64,000 nt of DNA from Amycolatopsis japonica (GTDB lineage Bacteria; Actinomycetota; Actinomycetes; Mycobacteriales; Pseudonocardiaceae), in NCBI RefSeq assembly GCF_000732925.1, contig NZ_CP008953.1, forward strand, positions 1,116,001 through 1,180,000. The letters run 5' to 3'. The notes under the pieces were generated by a model, which was not told where the DNA came from, searched no databases, and saw only the letters and a list, made by a program, of their open reading frames with translations. Position numbers and translations under genes: made by a program. Numbering within the stretch: the first letter of the stretch is position 1; each line of letters begins with the position of its first letter. Shown here in pieces: positions 15,820 to 25,520 of the stretch.

Positions 15820-16833
15820 ATGACGATCCCGACCGATCCGCAGACGGGTGAGTTCCGTCGGTCCGCCAACCATTTCGACGCGCGTGTCACCGCCGACGGC
15901 CGCGACGGCTGGCCGGTGGAGGCGGGGAGATACCGGCTGGTGGTCAGCCGGGCCTGTCCCTGGGCGAGCCGCGGGCTGGTCGTCCGGCGGTTGCTCGGTC
16001 TCGAATCCGCGCTGAGCGTGGCCGTGGCCGACCCGATCCAGGACGAGAAGAGCTGGCGGTTCACCCTCGATCCCGGCGACCGGGATCCGGTACTCGGGAT
16101 CAAGTACCTCGCCGAGGCCTATCACGCGGCCGATCCGCACTACATGGGCGGGATCAGCGTTCCGGCCATTGTGGACATTCCGAGCAAACGGCTGGTGAGT
16201 AACGACTATCCCCAAATCACCCTCGATCTGTCCACCGAATGGACCAGCCTCCACCGGCCCGGCGCGCCCGACCTCTACCCAGAGCGACTGCGCGGCGAGA
16301 TCGACGACGTCAACGCAGGGGTCTACGCCGACGTCAACGCGGCCGTGTACCAAGCCGGTTTCGCGACCAAGCAGGCCGCGTACGAGGACGCCTACACCCG
16401 CCTCTTCACCATGCTGGACGTGCTTTCCGAACGGCTCGAAAAGCAGCGCTACCTCGTCGGTGACACGATCACCGAAGCGGACATCCGGTTGTTCACCACG
16501 CTCGTCCGCTTCGACGCCGTCTACCACGGGCACTTCAAATGCAACCGGAGCAAGCTGGCCGAGCTGCCGGTGCTGTGGGCCTACGCCCGCGACCTCTTCC
16601 AAACGCCGGGCTTCGGTGACACCGTCGACTTCGACCACATCAAGCGGCACTACTACGCGGTGCACGAGCAGGTGAACCCGACGCGGATCGTCCCCTTGGG
16701 ACCGGACCTGTCCGGCTGGACGACGCCGCATCACCGGGAGCAGCTGGGCGGGCGCCCGTTCGGTGACGGCACGCCGCCGGGACCGCCGCCCGAGGACGAA
16801 CGGATCGGGGACACGGATGGAGTCACTGCCTGA
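15820..16833 (+). CDS. Xi-class glutathione transferase (thiol-hydroquinone reductase)
   Basis: A 337-residue Xi-class GST of the YqjG/ECM4 type. The active-site CPWA motif is in VVSRACPWASRGLVVRRLLGLE (about residues 46-49), and the C-terminal helical domain carries YVxxV-like KHxYY residues (DFDHIKRHYYAVHEQVNPTRIVPLGP). These enzymes reduce thiol conjugates of hydroquinones. In actinobacteria mycothiol may replace glutathione (inference). GTG 15811 is an alternative start. The end overlaps the next gene by 17 nt. Confidence 0.88.
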   Translation: MTIPTDPQTGEFRRSANHFDARVTADGRDGWPVEAGRYRLVVSRACPWASRGLVVRRLLGLESALSVAVADPIQDEKSWRFTLDPGDRDPVLGIKYLAEAYHAADPHYMGGISVPAIVDIPSKRLVSNDYPQITLDLSTEWTSLHRPGAPDLYPERLRGEIDDVNAGVYADVNAAVYQAGFATKQAAYEDAYTRLFTMLDVLSERLEKQRYLVGDTITEADIRLFTTLVRFDAVYHGHFKCNRSKLAELPVLWAYARDLFQTPGFGDTVDFDHIKRHYYAVHEQVNPTRIVPLGPDLSGWTTPHHREQLGGRPFGDGTPPGPPPEDERIGDTDGVTA

Positions 16834-17974
16834 ACGCACCGACGTCGTCGTGATCGGCGGCGGCATCATCGGGGTCGCCTGCGCGTACCGGCTCGCCGCC
16901 GCCGGGGTCTCGGTGCTGCTGCTCGAACGCCACACCCTCGGTGCGGGCTCGACGGCGAAGGCGGCGGGCGGGATCCGGTCGTCGTTCACCACCCGGGTCA
17001 ACATCGAGATCGGGCTGCGCGGACTGGCCGAGTACGCGTCCTTCGCCGAGACGTACGGGACCGAGATCGACTTCCGCCGCGACGGCTACCTGTACCTGGT
17101 CACCGACCCCGCCGACCTGCCCGAGTTCGAGCGCTGCGCCGAACTGCAGAACTCCTACGGCGTCCGCAGCCGTCTCGTCGAGCCCGCCGAAGCGCGGCGG
17201 TTCTCCCCACTGATCGACACCGAGGGCGTGGTCGCGGCGCTGTGGTCGCCGGACGACGCCAAGGCGACTCCGGACTCCGCGGTCCAGGGCTACGCGCGGG
17301 CGGCCCGCGGGCACGGCGCGGTGCTGAAGACCGGCGTCGAGGTCGTCGGGATCGAACGCGACGGCGACGAGATCACTGGTGTCCGGACCTCGGCCGGTTT
17401 CGTGCGGACGGACGCGGTGGTCTGCGCCGCGGGCGCGTGGTCGGGACGGATCGGCGAGCTGGCCGGTGTCGACCTCCCGGTGCGGCCATACCGGCGGCAG
17501 GTCGTGTTCACCGGCCCGGTCGCGGATCTGCCCGGGCGAGTGCCGCTGACCATCGAGATGCCCTTGGCGTTCTACTTCCACCGCGAGGGCCTCGGCCTGG
17601 CGATGTCCTTCTGCGACGGTGACGGTGACCCCGGCTTCGACACCCGTTATCAGCCGGGCGAGTGGCTGCCGAAACTCGCCGAAATCGCCGCGCGCCGGGT
17701 GCCCGCCGCGCTCGGCGCCGGGATCCGCGGCGGCTGGGCCGGGCTGTACGAGGTGACCCCCGACCGCAACCAGATCGTGGGGGAAAGCGTCCACCTGTCA
17801 CGGTTCTTCTACGCGACGGGGTTTTCGGGACACGGGTTCCAGATGGGCCCGGCCGTGGGGGAGCTGGTGCGGGACCTCTACCTGGGGCGGGTCCCGGCCA
17901 TCGACATCACCGGGCTCGACGTCCGCCGGTTCGCCGGCGACCGGGCCGTGACGAGGGAGCACAATATTGTCTGA
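16817..17974 (+). CDS. FAD-dependent amine/amino-acid oxidoreductase (DAO family)
   Basis: A 385-residue D-amino-acid oxidase/sarcosine oxidase-beta-type flavoprotein. The FAD-binding VVVIGGGIIGVACAYRLAAAGVSVLLLE occupies residues 9-36, GSTAKAAGGIRSSFT follows, and the C-terminal FFYATGFSGHGFQMGPAVGELV is the second FAD block. It likely oxidises a secondary amine or imino acid. It overlaps both its upstream GST gene (17 nt) and its downstream FMN gene (8 nt). Confidence 0.88.
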   Translation: MESLPERTDVVVIGGGIIGVACAYRLAAAGVSVLLLERHTLGAGSTAKAAGGIRSSFTTRVNIEIGLRGLAEYASFAETYGTEIDFRRDGYLYLVTDPADLPEFERCAELQNSYGVRSRLVEPAEARRFSPLIDTEGVVAALWSPDDAKATPDSAVQGYARAARGHGAVLKTGVEVVGIERDGDEITGVRTSAGFVRTDAVVCAAGAWSGRIGELAGVDLPVRPYRRQVVFTGPVADLPGRVPLTIEMPLAFYFHREGLGLAMSFCDGDGDPGFDTRYQPGEWLPKLAEIAARRVPAALGAGIRGGWAGLYEVTPDRNQIVGESVHLSRFFYATGFSGHGFQMGPAVGELVRDLYLGRVPAIDITGLDVRRFAGDRAVTREHNIV

Positions 17975-18590
17975 GTTCGTCGAAGTCACCACCGAGGCCG
18001 AGCTGCGCGAGATCCTGCCGCCGCCGCTGGAGCGGACCGCGAACAAGGCGCGCCCGAAGCTGCACGAGATGGACCGGCAGTGGCTCGCGGAGTCGCCGTT
18101 CGTGCTGATCGCGACCTCGGCGGCCGACGGCACCTGCGACGTTTCGCCGAAGGGCGACCCGGCCGGATTCACGCTGGTGCTGGACGACACGCGGATCGCC
18201 ATCCCGGAGCGGCCGGGCAACCGGCGCGCCGACGGGTTCCACAACGTGCTGTCGAATCCGCACGTCGGGCTGATCTATCTCATCCCGGGCCGTGGCGACA
18301 CGCTACGGATCAACGGCCGCGCGCGGCTCGTGCGGGAGGCGCCGTTCTTCGACGACATGATCGTGAAGGGCAGCAGGCCGAAGCTCGCGCTGGTCGTCGA
18401 CATCGACGAGATCTTCCACCACTGCCAGAAGGCGTTCATGCGGTCGAAGCTGTGGTCGCCGGAGACCTGGACGCCCGACGCGATGCCGTCGCGGGCGGCG
18501 ATCGCGAAGACCTTCGAGCGGCCGGAGGAGAGCATGGCCGACCTCGAGGCGTACTACGAGCCGGGGCGATACGCGGCGGGCCTGTACTGA
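17967..18590 (+). CDS. Pyridoxamine 5'-phosphate oxidase-like FMN-binding protein
   Basis: A 207-residue split-barrel flavin protein of the DR2398/MSMEG_1061-type PPOX family. Evidence is FVLIATSAADGTCDVSPKGDPAGF, RIAIPERPGNRRADGFHNVLSNPHVGLIYLIPGRGDTLRINGRARL and the helical tail with HHCQKAFMRSKLW. The substrate is unknown; relatives bind FMN, haem or F420. TTG start, overlapping the upstream gene by 8 nt. Confidence 0.88.
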   Translation: MSEFVEVTTEAELREILPPPLERTANKARPKLHEMDRQWLAESPFVLIATSAADGTCDVSPKGDPAGFTLVLDDTRIAIPERPGNRRADGFHNVLSNPHVGLIYLIPGRGDTLRINGRARLVREAPFFDDMIVKGSRPKLALVVDIDEIFHHCQKAFMRSKLWSPETWTPDAMPSRAAIAKTFERPEESMADLEAYYEPGRYAAGLY

Positions 18591-18610
18591 GGCCCGCGCG
18601 TTGGTTGCTG

Positions 18611-18625
18611 GATCGTTGAACGATC
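18611..18625. promoter_or_regulatory. Operator-like palindrome GATCGTTGAACGATC
   Basis: A perfect 15-bp palindrome 16 nt before the start of the ThDP enzyme gene. It could sit between a TTGCTG -35 (18605-18610) and a CACTAT -10 (18630-18635). FadR-family sites look like this, so the operon's own GntR gene (24811) is the likely partner. Confidence 0.6.
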
Positions 18626-18641
18626 TGGCACTATCGGCGGG

Positions 18642-20273
18642 GTGCCTGCACCTACCGGAGCCCAGCATCTCGTCGACGCGCTGACCGCTCTGGGGACCGA
18701 AGTCGTCTTCGGTCTCCCCGGGGTGCACAACCTGCCGTTATGGGAGGCGCTGGCCGACACGGACATCCGGCTCGTCGGGGTCCGGCACGAGCAGACGGCC
18801 GGGTACGCGGCCGACGGGTACGCCCGCGCCACGGGCAAGCTCGGGGTCGCGCTGGTGACCACCGGACCGGGCGCGGCGAACACGCTCGCCGCGGTCGGCG
18901 AGGCCATGGCGTCGGCGGCGCCGGTGCTGATCATCGCGACCGACATCCCCTCCACGCTGCGGCGGCCCGGCGTGGTCCGCGGCGTCCTGCACGAGACGTC
19001 GGATCAGCAGGCGATGTTCGCGCCGGTCACCAAGGCCGGGTTCACCGTCACGAGTGCCGACCAGGTCGCCGCCACCCTCCACCGCGCGGCCCGGCTCGCG
19101 CTCCAGCCGCAGAGCGGGCCGGTCTACCTCGGCATCCCCACCGACTTCCTGTCCGAGCGGACGCCCGCGCGCCGTCCGCCGCGTTCGCACGCCCGGCCAT
19201 CCGAGATCCCGGATCTCAGCGAGGCTGAGGCCCAGCTCGCCGCCGCCGACCGGCCGCTGATCTGGGCGGGCGGCGGCGCGTTGCGCGCCGAGGCGGGTGA
19301 GGCGATCGGGAAACTCGCCGAACGGCTGGCCGCGCCGGTGCTCACCACGTTCGGCGCCCGCGGGCTCCTGTCGGTCGACCATCCTTGTCTCGCCCCGAAC
19401 CCGGTGCACGCGCCCGAGGTCGGCGCGCTGTGGGACGAGGCCGACGTCGTCCTCGCCATCGGCACCGACTTCGACGGGCTGATGACCCAGAACTGGCTGA
19501 TGCCGAAGCCGAAGAAGCTCATCGCGATCAACGTCGACCCCGACGACGCGGCCAAGAACTACCAGCCGGACATCACGCTGGTCGGCGACGCCCGCGTGCT
19601 CGTCGAGGCGCTGAAGGTCGAGGAACGGTCCGGGATCGCGGCGCTCGTCGGCAGGCTCGCCAAGGTCTCCGCCCGGGTCCGGCAGCGGATCAAGGAAGAA
19701 GAGCCGCAGGCCGCCGACCTTCTGTCCACTTTGGACGAAGTGCTGCCGGCCGACGCGGTCGTGGTCGCGGACATGTGCGTGGCCGGGTATTGGATCGGCG
19801 GGTTCCACCGGGTCCGCGCGCCGCGCAAGCTCGCGTATCCGATGGGCTGGGGCACGCTCGGCTACGGTTTCCCCGCGGCGCTCGGTGCCGCCGCCGCGGG
19901 TGGCGGCCGCGCGATCTGTGTCACCGGTGACGGCGGCTTCCTCTTCGGCTGCGGTGATCTCCACACGCTGGCGCAGGAACAGTTGCCGGTCACGACGATC
20001 GTCGTCGACGACGGCGGGTACGGGATGCTTCGTTATGACCAGGATCGTGCCGGGCTGCCGCGGCGTGGCGTCGACTGGGACAGCCCTGATTTCGTCGGCC
20101 TGGCGAGGTCTTTCGGCGTGCACGCGGATCGCGTCTCCGGGTTCGGGCGGGCGTTCCGGCGGCTGCTCGGCGAGTTCGTCGAGTCCGACGAGCCGAACGT
20201 GCTGGTCGTCCGCGCGAAGATGGCGCCGCCGCTCAACACCTCGCCTCGCTGGTACCGCAAGGAATCCCCGTGA
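18642..20273 (+). CDS. Thiamine diphosphate-dependent enzyme (acetolactate synthase/decarboxylase-like)
   Basis: A 543-residue ThDP enzyme with the usual three domains: pyrimidine-binding (catalytic Glu50 in VRHEQTAGYAADGYARATGK), central (about 190-320) and pyrophosphate-binding (GDGGFLFGCGDLHTLAQEQL near residue 427). The Mg/ThDP motif ends in VVDDGGYG rather than the common NN, a modest deviation. It lacks an obvious small subunit, so a 2-oxoacid decarboxylase or C-C lyase is likelier than branched-chain amino-acid synthesis. GTG start. Overlaps hyuA by 4 nt and so belongs to the hydantoinase/oxoprolinase operon. Confidence 0.88.
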   Translation: MPAPTGAQHLVDALTALGTEVVFGLPGVHNLPLWEALADTDIRLVGVRHEQTAGYAADGYARATGKLGVALVTTGPGAANTLAAVGEAMASAAPVLIIATDIPSTLRRPGVVRGVLHETSDQQAMFAPVTKAGFTVTSADQVAATLHRAARLALQPQSGPVYLGIPTDFLSERTPARRPPRSHARPSEIPDLSEAEAQLAAADRPLIWAGGGALRAEAGEAIGKLAERLAAPVLTTFGARGLLSVDHPCLAPNPVHAPEVGALWDEADVVLAIGTDFDGLMTQNWLMPKPKKLIAINVDPDDAAKNYQPDITLVGDARVLVEALKVEERSGIAALVGRLAKVSARVRQRIKEEEPQAADLLSTLDEVLPADAVVVADMCVAGYWIGGFHRVRAPRKLAYPMGWGTLGYGFPAALGAAAAGGGRAICVTGDGGFLFGCGDLHTLAQEQLPVTTIVVDDGGYGMLRYDQDRAGLPRRGVDWDSPDFVGLARSFGVHADRVSGFGRAFRRLLGEFVESDEPNVLVVRAKMAPPLNTSPRWYRKESP

Positions 20274-22324
20274 CCGGGCTCCGGGTCGGCGTGGACATCG
20301 GCGGTACGTTCACCGATCTCTGCGTGCTCGACGAAACCGGGGTCGTCGCCGTCGGCAAAGTGCTGACCACCCACGACGAGCCCGCCCGCGCGGTCGAGGA
20401 AGGTCTCAAAAGGACACTCGCGGACGCCGGGTTGGCCGCGCGCGACGTCGAGCAGTTCGTGCACGGCACCACGCTGGTCACGAACGCGCTGATCGAGCGC
20501 AAGGGAGCGCGCACCGCGTTGCTCGCGACCGCCGGTTTCCGTGACGGACTGGAGATGCGCCGCGAGCACCGCTACGAGTTGTACGACCTGCTCATCGAAC
20601 TCCCCGCCCCGTTGGTCCCGCGTCATCTGCGGTTCGACGTCCCCGAGCGGATCCTCGCCGACGGAACCGTCCACACAGGACTGGATGAGGGGTACGTCGC
20701 GCGGCTCGGCCGAGAGCTCGACGCCCGTGGCATCGACGCGGTGGCGATCTGTTTTCTGCACGCCTTCACGAATCCCGCGCACGAACGCCGCGCCGCCGAG
20801 GTGCTCAAGGAGGTGGCGCCCCGGTTGCGCGTCGCGCTGTCGAGCGAAGTCGTTCCCGAGATCCGTGAGTTCGAACGCGCGTCCACCACGGTCGCGAACG
20901 TCTATGTCCAGGACCTCACCGAGCGCTATCTGCGTGACCTGGAACGGCGTCTGCACGAGGCAGGGGTGCGGCCGTCGCCGCACATCATGCTGTCCAACGG
21001 TGGGATCGCGACCGTCGACACCGCCGCCCGCTATCCGATCCGCATCCTCGAATCCGGCCCGGCGGGTGGCGCGCTGGCCGCGTCCGCGATCGGCGCCGCG
21101 GCCGGTGTCGAGGATCTGCTGGCCTTCGACATGGGTGGCACGACGGCGAAACTGTGCATGATCTCCGGCGGCGCCCCGCTGGTGACGCACGAGTTCGAAG
21201 TGGACCGGAAGTACCGGCTGCTGCCGGGATCCGGGCTGCCGGTCAAGGTGCCGGTCACCGACATGATCGAGATCGGCGTCGGCGGCGGCTCGATCGCGCG
21301 TATCGACACGCTCGGCCTGCTCACCGTCGGCCCGGATTCGGCGGGGTCCGAGCCCGGCCCGGTCTGCTACGGCCGAGGCGGCACCGAGCCGACCGTGACC
21401 GACGCCGACCTCGTGCTCGGCTACCTGGACCCGGGATACTTCCTCGGTGGCGGAATGACTCTGGACGCCGAGGGCGCACGCGAGGCGATCCGCTCGAAGA
21501 TCGCGGAACCGCTCGGCGTCAGCGTCGAGGAGGCCGCTTGGGGCATCCACACCAGCGTCAACGAGGACATGGCCAACGCCGCGCGCGTCCACGCCGTCGA
21601 GCGCGGCAAGGATCCGGCGAAACTGCCGATGTTCACCTTCGGCGGCGCCGGACCGGTGCACGGTGTCGGCGTGGCGCGGGCGCTCGGCGCACCCGAGGTG
21701 GTCGCGCCGCCCGCCGCCGGGGTGCTGAGCGCGGCGGGATTCCTCACCGCGCCGCTGGCGTTCGACTTCGTCCGTTCGGCGCGTTCGGCGGTGCTCGATC
21801 TCTCCTGGGAGCAGGTCGACGCGTTGTTCGCCGAGATGGAGGCCGAGGGTGCGGAACTACTGGAGAAGTCCGGTGTGGACAGTGTGACGCATCGCCGGAT
21901 CGCCGAGATGCGGTACTCCGGGCAGGGCTACGAGATCCGCGTGCCGGTCGAGCAAGGGAACTGGCCGGAGTCGCTCATCGGCGCGTTCACCGAGACCTAT
22001 CGGACGTTGTACCGGCGGACCGGGCCGGACGTCGCCATCGAGGTGCTCAACTGGCGGGTCGTCTCCAGCGGGCCGGCGCCCGAGGTCACACTGAAACTCG
22101 CGGGCGCCGAGGTCGAGGGCGACGCGCGCAAGGGAAGCCGTCCGGCCTACTTTCCCGCCGAAGGTGGATTTGTCGACACGGCGGTGTTCGACCGGTACCG
22201 GCTCAAGCCGGGCGATCGTGTCGACGGCCCGGCCATCGTGGAGGAACGAGAGTCCACTGTGGTCGTTCCGCCCGGGGCTCGCTGTGTCGTCGGCGAAGAC
22301 GCCAGTCTGGCGGTGACGGTATGA
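20270..22324 (+). CDS. Hydantoinase/oxoprolinase subunit A (HyuA-type)
   Basis: A 684-residue ATP-dependent hydantoinase/5-oxoprolinase A subunit. GVDIGGTFTDLCVLDE at the N-terminus and FDMGGTTAKLCMI at about residue 286 are the actin-like ATP-binding motifs. HGTTLVTNALIERKGA and the C-terminal Hydant_A domain complete it. With subunit B it cleaves a cyclic imide or lactam using ATP; acetophenone carboxylase and acetone carboxylase are relatives. GTG start, 4-nt overlaps on both sides. Confidence 0.93.
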   Translation: MTGLRVGVDIGGTFTDLCVLDETGVVAVGKVLTTHDEPARAVEEGLKRTLADAGLAARDVEQFVHGTTLVTNALIERKGARTALLATAGFRDGLEMRREHRYELYDLLIELPAPLVPRHLRFDVPERILADGTVHTGLDEGYVARLGRELDARGIDAVAICFLHAFTNPAHERRAAEVLKEVAPRLRVALSSEVVPEIREFERASTTVANVYVQDLTERYLRDLERRLHEAGVRPSPHIMLSNGGIATVDTAARYPIRILESGPAGGALAASAIGAAAGVEDLLAFDMGGTTAKLCMISGGAPLVTHEFEVDRKYRLLPGSGLPVKVPVTDMIEIGVGGGSIARIDTLGLLTVGPDSAGSEPGPVCYGRGGTEPTVTDADLVLGYLDPGYFLGGGMTLDAEGAREAIRSKIAEPLGVSVEEAAWGIHTSVNEDMANAARVHAVERGKDPAKLPMFTFGGAGPVHGVGVARALGAPEVVAPPAAGVLSAAGFLTAPLAFDFVRSARSAVLDLSWEQVDALFAEMEAEGAELLEKSGVDSVTHRRIAEMRYSGQGYEIRVPVEQGNWPESLIGAFTETYRTLYRRTGPDVAIEVLNWRVVSSGPAPEVTLKLAGAEVEGDARKGSRPAYFPAEGGFVDTAVFDRYRLKPGDRVDGPAIVEERESTVVVPPGARCVVGEDASLAVTV

Positions 22325-24018
22325 GCGTCGACCCGATTCTGGTGGGATTGCTGGGAAACCGGCTGCACTCCATCCTGGCCGAACAGCAGAACGCGCTCGT
22401 CAACACGGCGTTCTCCTCCGTGGTGCGGGAGTCGCTCGACCTCGCCTGTGCGGTGTTCGACTCGCGCGGCGAGATGATCGGCCAGTCCGTCGGCGGCACC
22501 CCCGGCCACATCAACGCGATGGCGACCGGGATGCACCACTTCGTCGCCGCGTACCCGCCGGAGACCTTGGTGCCGGGCGACGTCCTGCTCACCAACGATC
22601 CGTGGCAGACCGCCGGGCAGATCAACGACATCACCGTCGCGACGCCGGTGTTCCTGCGGGGCAGGCTGGTCGCCTGGTTCGCATCCTGTTGCCACGCCCC
22701 GGACATCGGCGGTCGGCTGGTCTCCGCGGAGGCGCACGAGGTCTTCGAAGAGGGACTGCGCCTGCCGATCATGAAGTTCCTCCGCGCGGGCGAGGTCAAC
22801 GCGGATCTCGAACTGCTGATCCGCGCGAACGTCCGTACCCCGGAGGAGACCATCGGCGATCTGTACGCCCAGGTCACCGGGAACGAGGTCGGCGCCGCCA
22901 GCCTGGTGCGGCTGCTGGAGGAATTCGGCCTCGATTCGCTGGACGAAGTCGCCGCGGAGATCATGAACCGCTCCGAACGCGCACTGCGCGACGCGCTGGC
23001 GAAACTGCCGGACGGCACGTACACCAGCGAATTGGCGACAGACGGCTTCGATGACGAGGAAGTCGTCCTGAAGGTCGCGGTGACCATCGACGGTGAGGAC
23101 ATCCACCTCGACTTCGCGGGATCGTCACCGCAGAGCCGCCGCGGGATCAACGTCGTTTTGAACTACACCAGGGCGTACGCTTCGTTCGCGGTCAAGGCGG
23201 CCATTTCACCGGAAGTGCCGCACAACGCGGGCTCGTTCCGGCCGGTGCACGTCACCGCGCCGGAGGGATCGGTGCTCAACTGCACGCCTCCCGCGCCGGT
23301 CGCGTCCCGCCATCTGATCGGGCATTTCCTGCCGTCGCTGCTGATGACCGCCTTGCCCGGCAACGCCTTGGCGCACAGCGCGGACGCGTTGTGGATGACG
23401 ATCTGGCGCGGTATCGACGCCGAAGGCCGCGAGTTCATGCTCAACGTCTTCCAGACCGGCGGGATCGGCGCTCGGTCCACAAAGGATGGACTGAACACCA
23501 CGGGATTCCCGAGCGGCCTGCGCTCGACGCCGACGGAGGTCATCGAGACGATGGCTCCGCTGATCCAGCGGGAACGGGTGCTGCGCATGGACTCGGGCGG
23601 CGCCGGGAAGTGGCGCGGCGGCCTCGGCCAGTGCACGACCATGGCCGCCCGTGGCGAGATCTCGTGGAGTGTCAACGGGAACGTCGACCGGGTGCGTCGT
23701 CCGGCGTCCGGTGTGGACTCCGGACACGACGGGGCGGCCGGCCGGTTCGAGCTGGACCGCGGCGCCCTGCCGTCGAAGAGCCGGGTGAACCTGCGGCCGG
23801 ACGACGTGGTGAACGTGGACCTGCCGGGCGGCGGCGGTTACGGCGATCCCTTCGAACGGGATCCGGGGGCCGTGCTCGCCGACGTCGTCGACGGCTACAT
23901 CTCGGTGGAAGCGGCGCGCGAACTGTACGGCGTCGAGGTCACCTATCACGGAGATCCTGAGGCGCTGGTGCGCCTTCCGGAGGATTACACAGCGGTTTCG
24001 TCGCGAGGGAGGAAATGA
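22321..24018 (+). CDS. Hydantoinase/oxoprolinase subunit B (HyuB-type)
   Basis: A 565-residue B subunit. Signatures are VRESLDLACAVFDSRGEMIGQSVGGTPGHINAM, GDVLLTNDPWQTAGQINDITV, FASCCHAPDIGG with metal-binding Cys/His, and a C-terminal GGGGYGDPFERD. It forms the catalytic partner of HyuA. ATG 22321 overlaps the hyuA stop (ATGA), and the stop overlaps the SDR start. Confidence 0.93.
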   Translation: MSVDPILVGLLGNRLHSILAEQQNALVNTAFSSVVRESLDLACAVFDSRGEMIGQSVGGTPGHINAMATGMHHFVAAYPPETLVPGDVLLTNDPWQTAGQINDITVATPVFLRGRLVAWFASCCHAPDIGGRLVSAEAHEVFEEGLRLPIMKFLRAGEVNADLELLIRANVRTPEETIGDLYAQVTGNEVGAASLVRLLEEFGLDSLDEVAAEIMNRSERALRDALAKLPDGTYTSELATDGFDDEEVVLKVAVTIDGEDIHLDFAGSSPQSRRGINVVLNYTRAYASFAVKAAISPEVPHNAGSFRPVHVTAPEGSVLNCTPPAPVASRHLIGHFLPSLLMTALPGNALAHSADALWMTIWRGIDAEGREFMLNVFQTGGIGARSTKDGLNTTGFPSGLRSTPTEVIETMAPLIQRERVLRMDSGGAGKWRGGLGQCTTMAARGEISWSVNGNVDRVRRPASGVDSGHDGAAGRFELDRGALPSKSRVNLRPDDVVNVDLPGGGGYGDPFERDPGAVLADVVDGYISVEAARELYGVEVTYHGDPEALVRLPEDYTAVSSRGRK

Positions 24019-24806
24019 GCATGGGTCGGCTGGCAGGCAAGGTCGCGGTGGTCTTCGGGGGAGCGAGGGGTATCGGGCTCGCCACCGTGAAGGAGTTCGT
24101 CGCCGAGGGCGCGACCGTGTTCTCCAGCGACATCCGCGAGCCCGCGGAATCCGTCGAAGGGGCGCGACACTCCCTTGTGGACGCGACCGACGAAGGACAG
24201 GTCGACGAGTTCGTGCGCGGCGTGGTCGCCGAAACCGGTAGGGTCGACGTGCTGTTCAACAACGTCGGCATCCACCTCGGGAAGCCGTTGGCCGACACGA
24301 CGTTGGCGGAATTCGACAACATCTTCGCGCTGAACGTGCGGGCCGCCTTCCTCGGCACGCGGGCGGTGCTGCCGCAGATGATCGCGAACAAGGCGGGCAG
24401 CATCGTCACGACGTCGTCCAACGGCGGCGTGATGGGCCGCCCCGGCGACCCGGTGTACAACGCCACCAAGCACGCGCTGGTCGGCATGATGAAATCGATC
24501 GCGGTCGCGCACGCGCACCAGGGGATCCGGGCGAACACGGTCAACCCGGGCGCGATCGACACGGACATGCTGCGCGGCACGCTCGCGTCGCCGGAGGACT
24601 TCGAGGCCAGGCAACACCAGCTGGTCGCGAGCACGCCCGCGGGCCGGGTCGGCGAGGCATGGGAGGTCGCGAAGGCCGTGGTCTTTCTGGCGAGCGACGA
24701 ATCCCGGTTCGTCAACGGGGTCGCGCTCCCGATCGACGGCGCGAAGGCCGCCGGTGCCATGCCGGGCAACCGGTACAGTCTCGACTTCGAACTCGGCGTC
24801 AGGTAA
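24015..24806 (+). CDS. Short-chain dehydrogenase/reductase
   Basis: A 263-residue classical SDR. GGARGIGLATVKEF is the cofactor loop, with Asp57 in the following VDATD favouring NAD. NNVGIH, Ser in TTSSNGG and YNATK (catalytic Tyr and Lys) are intact. NPGAIDTDML is the conserved C-terminal block. It likely oxidises an alcohol generated or consumed by the hydantoinase/ThDP pathway. A second ATG lies 6 nt downstream. Confidence 0.92.
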   Translation: MSMGRLAGKVAVVFGGARGIGLATVKEFVAEGATVFSSDIREPAESVEGARHSLVDATDEGQVDEFVRGVVAETGRVDVLFNNVGIHLGKPLADTTLAEFDNIFALNVRAAFLGTRAVLPQMIANKAGSIVTTSSNGGVMGRPGDPVYNATKHALVGMMKSIAVAHAHQGIRANTVNPGAIDTDMLRGTLASPEDFEARQHQLVASTPAGRVGEAWEVAKAVVFLASDESRFVNGVALPIDGAKAAGAMPGNRYSLDFELGVR

Positions 24807-24810
24807 CGCC

Positions 24811-25506
24811 GTGTCCACATCTGCCGCCGAGGAGACGCTGGCCCGCGACAGACCCTTGCTCGAACGAAGCGGGACCGCGGAACGGGTCGCCGAGATCCTG
24901 CGTCAGCGCATCACCGAAGGTGTCTTCCCGCCGGGGTCGAGGCTTTCCGAACCGTCGATCAGCGCCGCGCTGGGCGTCTCGCGCAACACCCTGCGCGAGT
25001 CTTTCCAGCTGCTGGCGCACGAACGGCTCGCGGTGCACGAGCTCAACCGCGGCGTGTTCGTCCGTGAGCTGACCGCGCAGGACATCTCGGATCTGTACGT
25101 GATGCGGCGGGTCACCGAATGCGGTGCGCTGCGGCGCGCGTCGGAACTGTCCACTGTGGATCTGTCGGCCGTCGCGGCCGCCGTGCGGGACGGCCGTGCC
25201 GCGGCCGACGAAGGCGACTGGCAGGCCGTCGGGACCGCGAGCATCGCGTTCCACCAGGCGGTGGGCGATCTGGCGGGCAGCGAGCGGGTCAGCACGACGA
25301 TGCGTCAGGTGCTGGCGGAGACGCGACTGTTCTTCGTGCTGGCCGAGAACACGCGCGCGTTCTTCGAGCCGTTCCTGGAGCGGCACGAACGGATCCTGCG
25401 GGACTTGGAGCGAGGACGCTTCGGGCCCGCTGAGACCGCGCTGGAGAAGTACTTGCGAGAGGCGGAGAAGCAGCTTCTGGCCGCTTATGAGCGCCGGGAG
25501 GCGTGA
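24811..25506 (+). CDS. GntR (FadR subfamily) regulator of the hydantoinase operon
   Basis: A 231-residue GntR/FCD regulator. The winged helix (PPGSRLSEPSISAALGVSRNTLRESFQLLAHERLAV) lies at residues 35-75, and the FCD domain with HQAVGDLAGSERV and RHERILRDLERG follows. It is the final gene of the operon, 4 nt after the SDR. It probably binds the palindrome at 18611 to autoregulate the whole transcript in response to a pathway acid. Confidence 0.9.
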   Translation: MSTSAAEETLARDRPLLERSGTAERVAEILRQRITEGVFPPGSRLSEPSISAALGVSRNTLRESFQLLAHERLAVHELNRGVFVRELTAQDISDLYVMRRVTECGALRRASELSTVDLSAVAAAVRDGRAAADEGDWQAVGTASIAFHQAVGDLAGSERVSTTMRQVLAETRLFFVLAENTRAFFEPFLERHERILRDLERGRFGPAETALEKYLREAEKQLLAAYERREA

Positions 25507-25520
25507 GCGGCAGGAACGCT

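Noticed and set aside
20033..21661. Minus-strand 542-codon frame opposite hyuA
   Set aside because: Antisense shadow; the plus strand holds the hydantoinase motifs.
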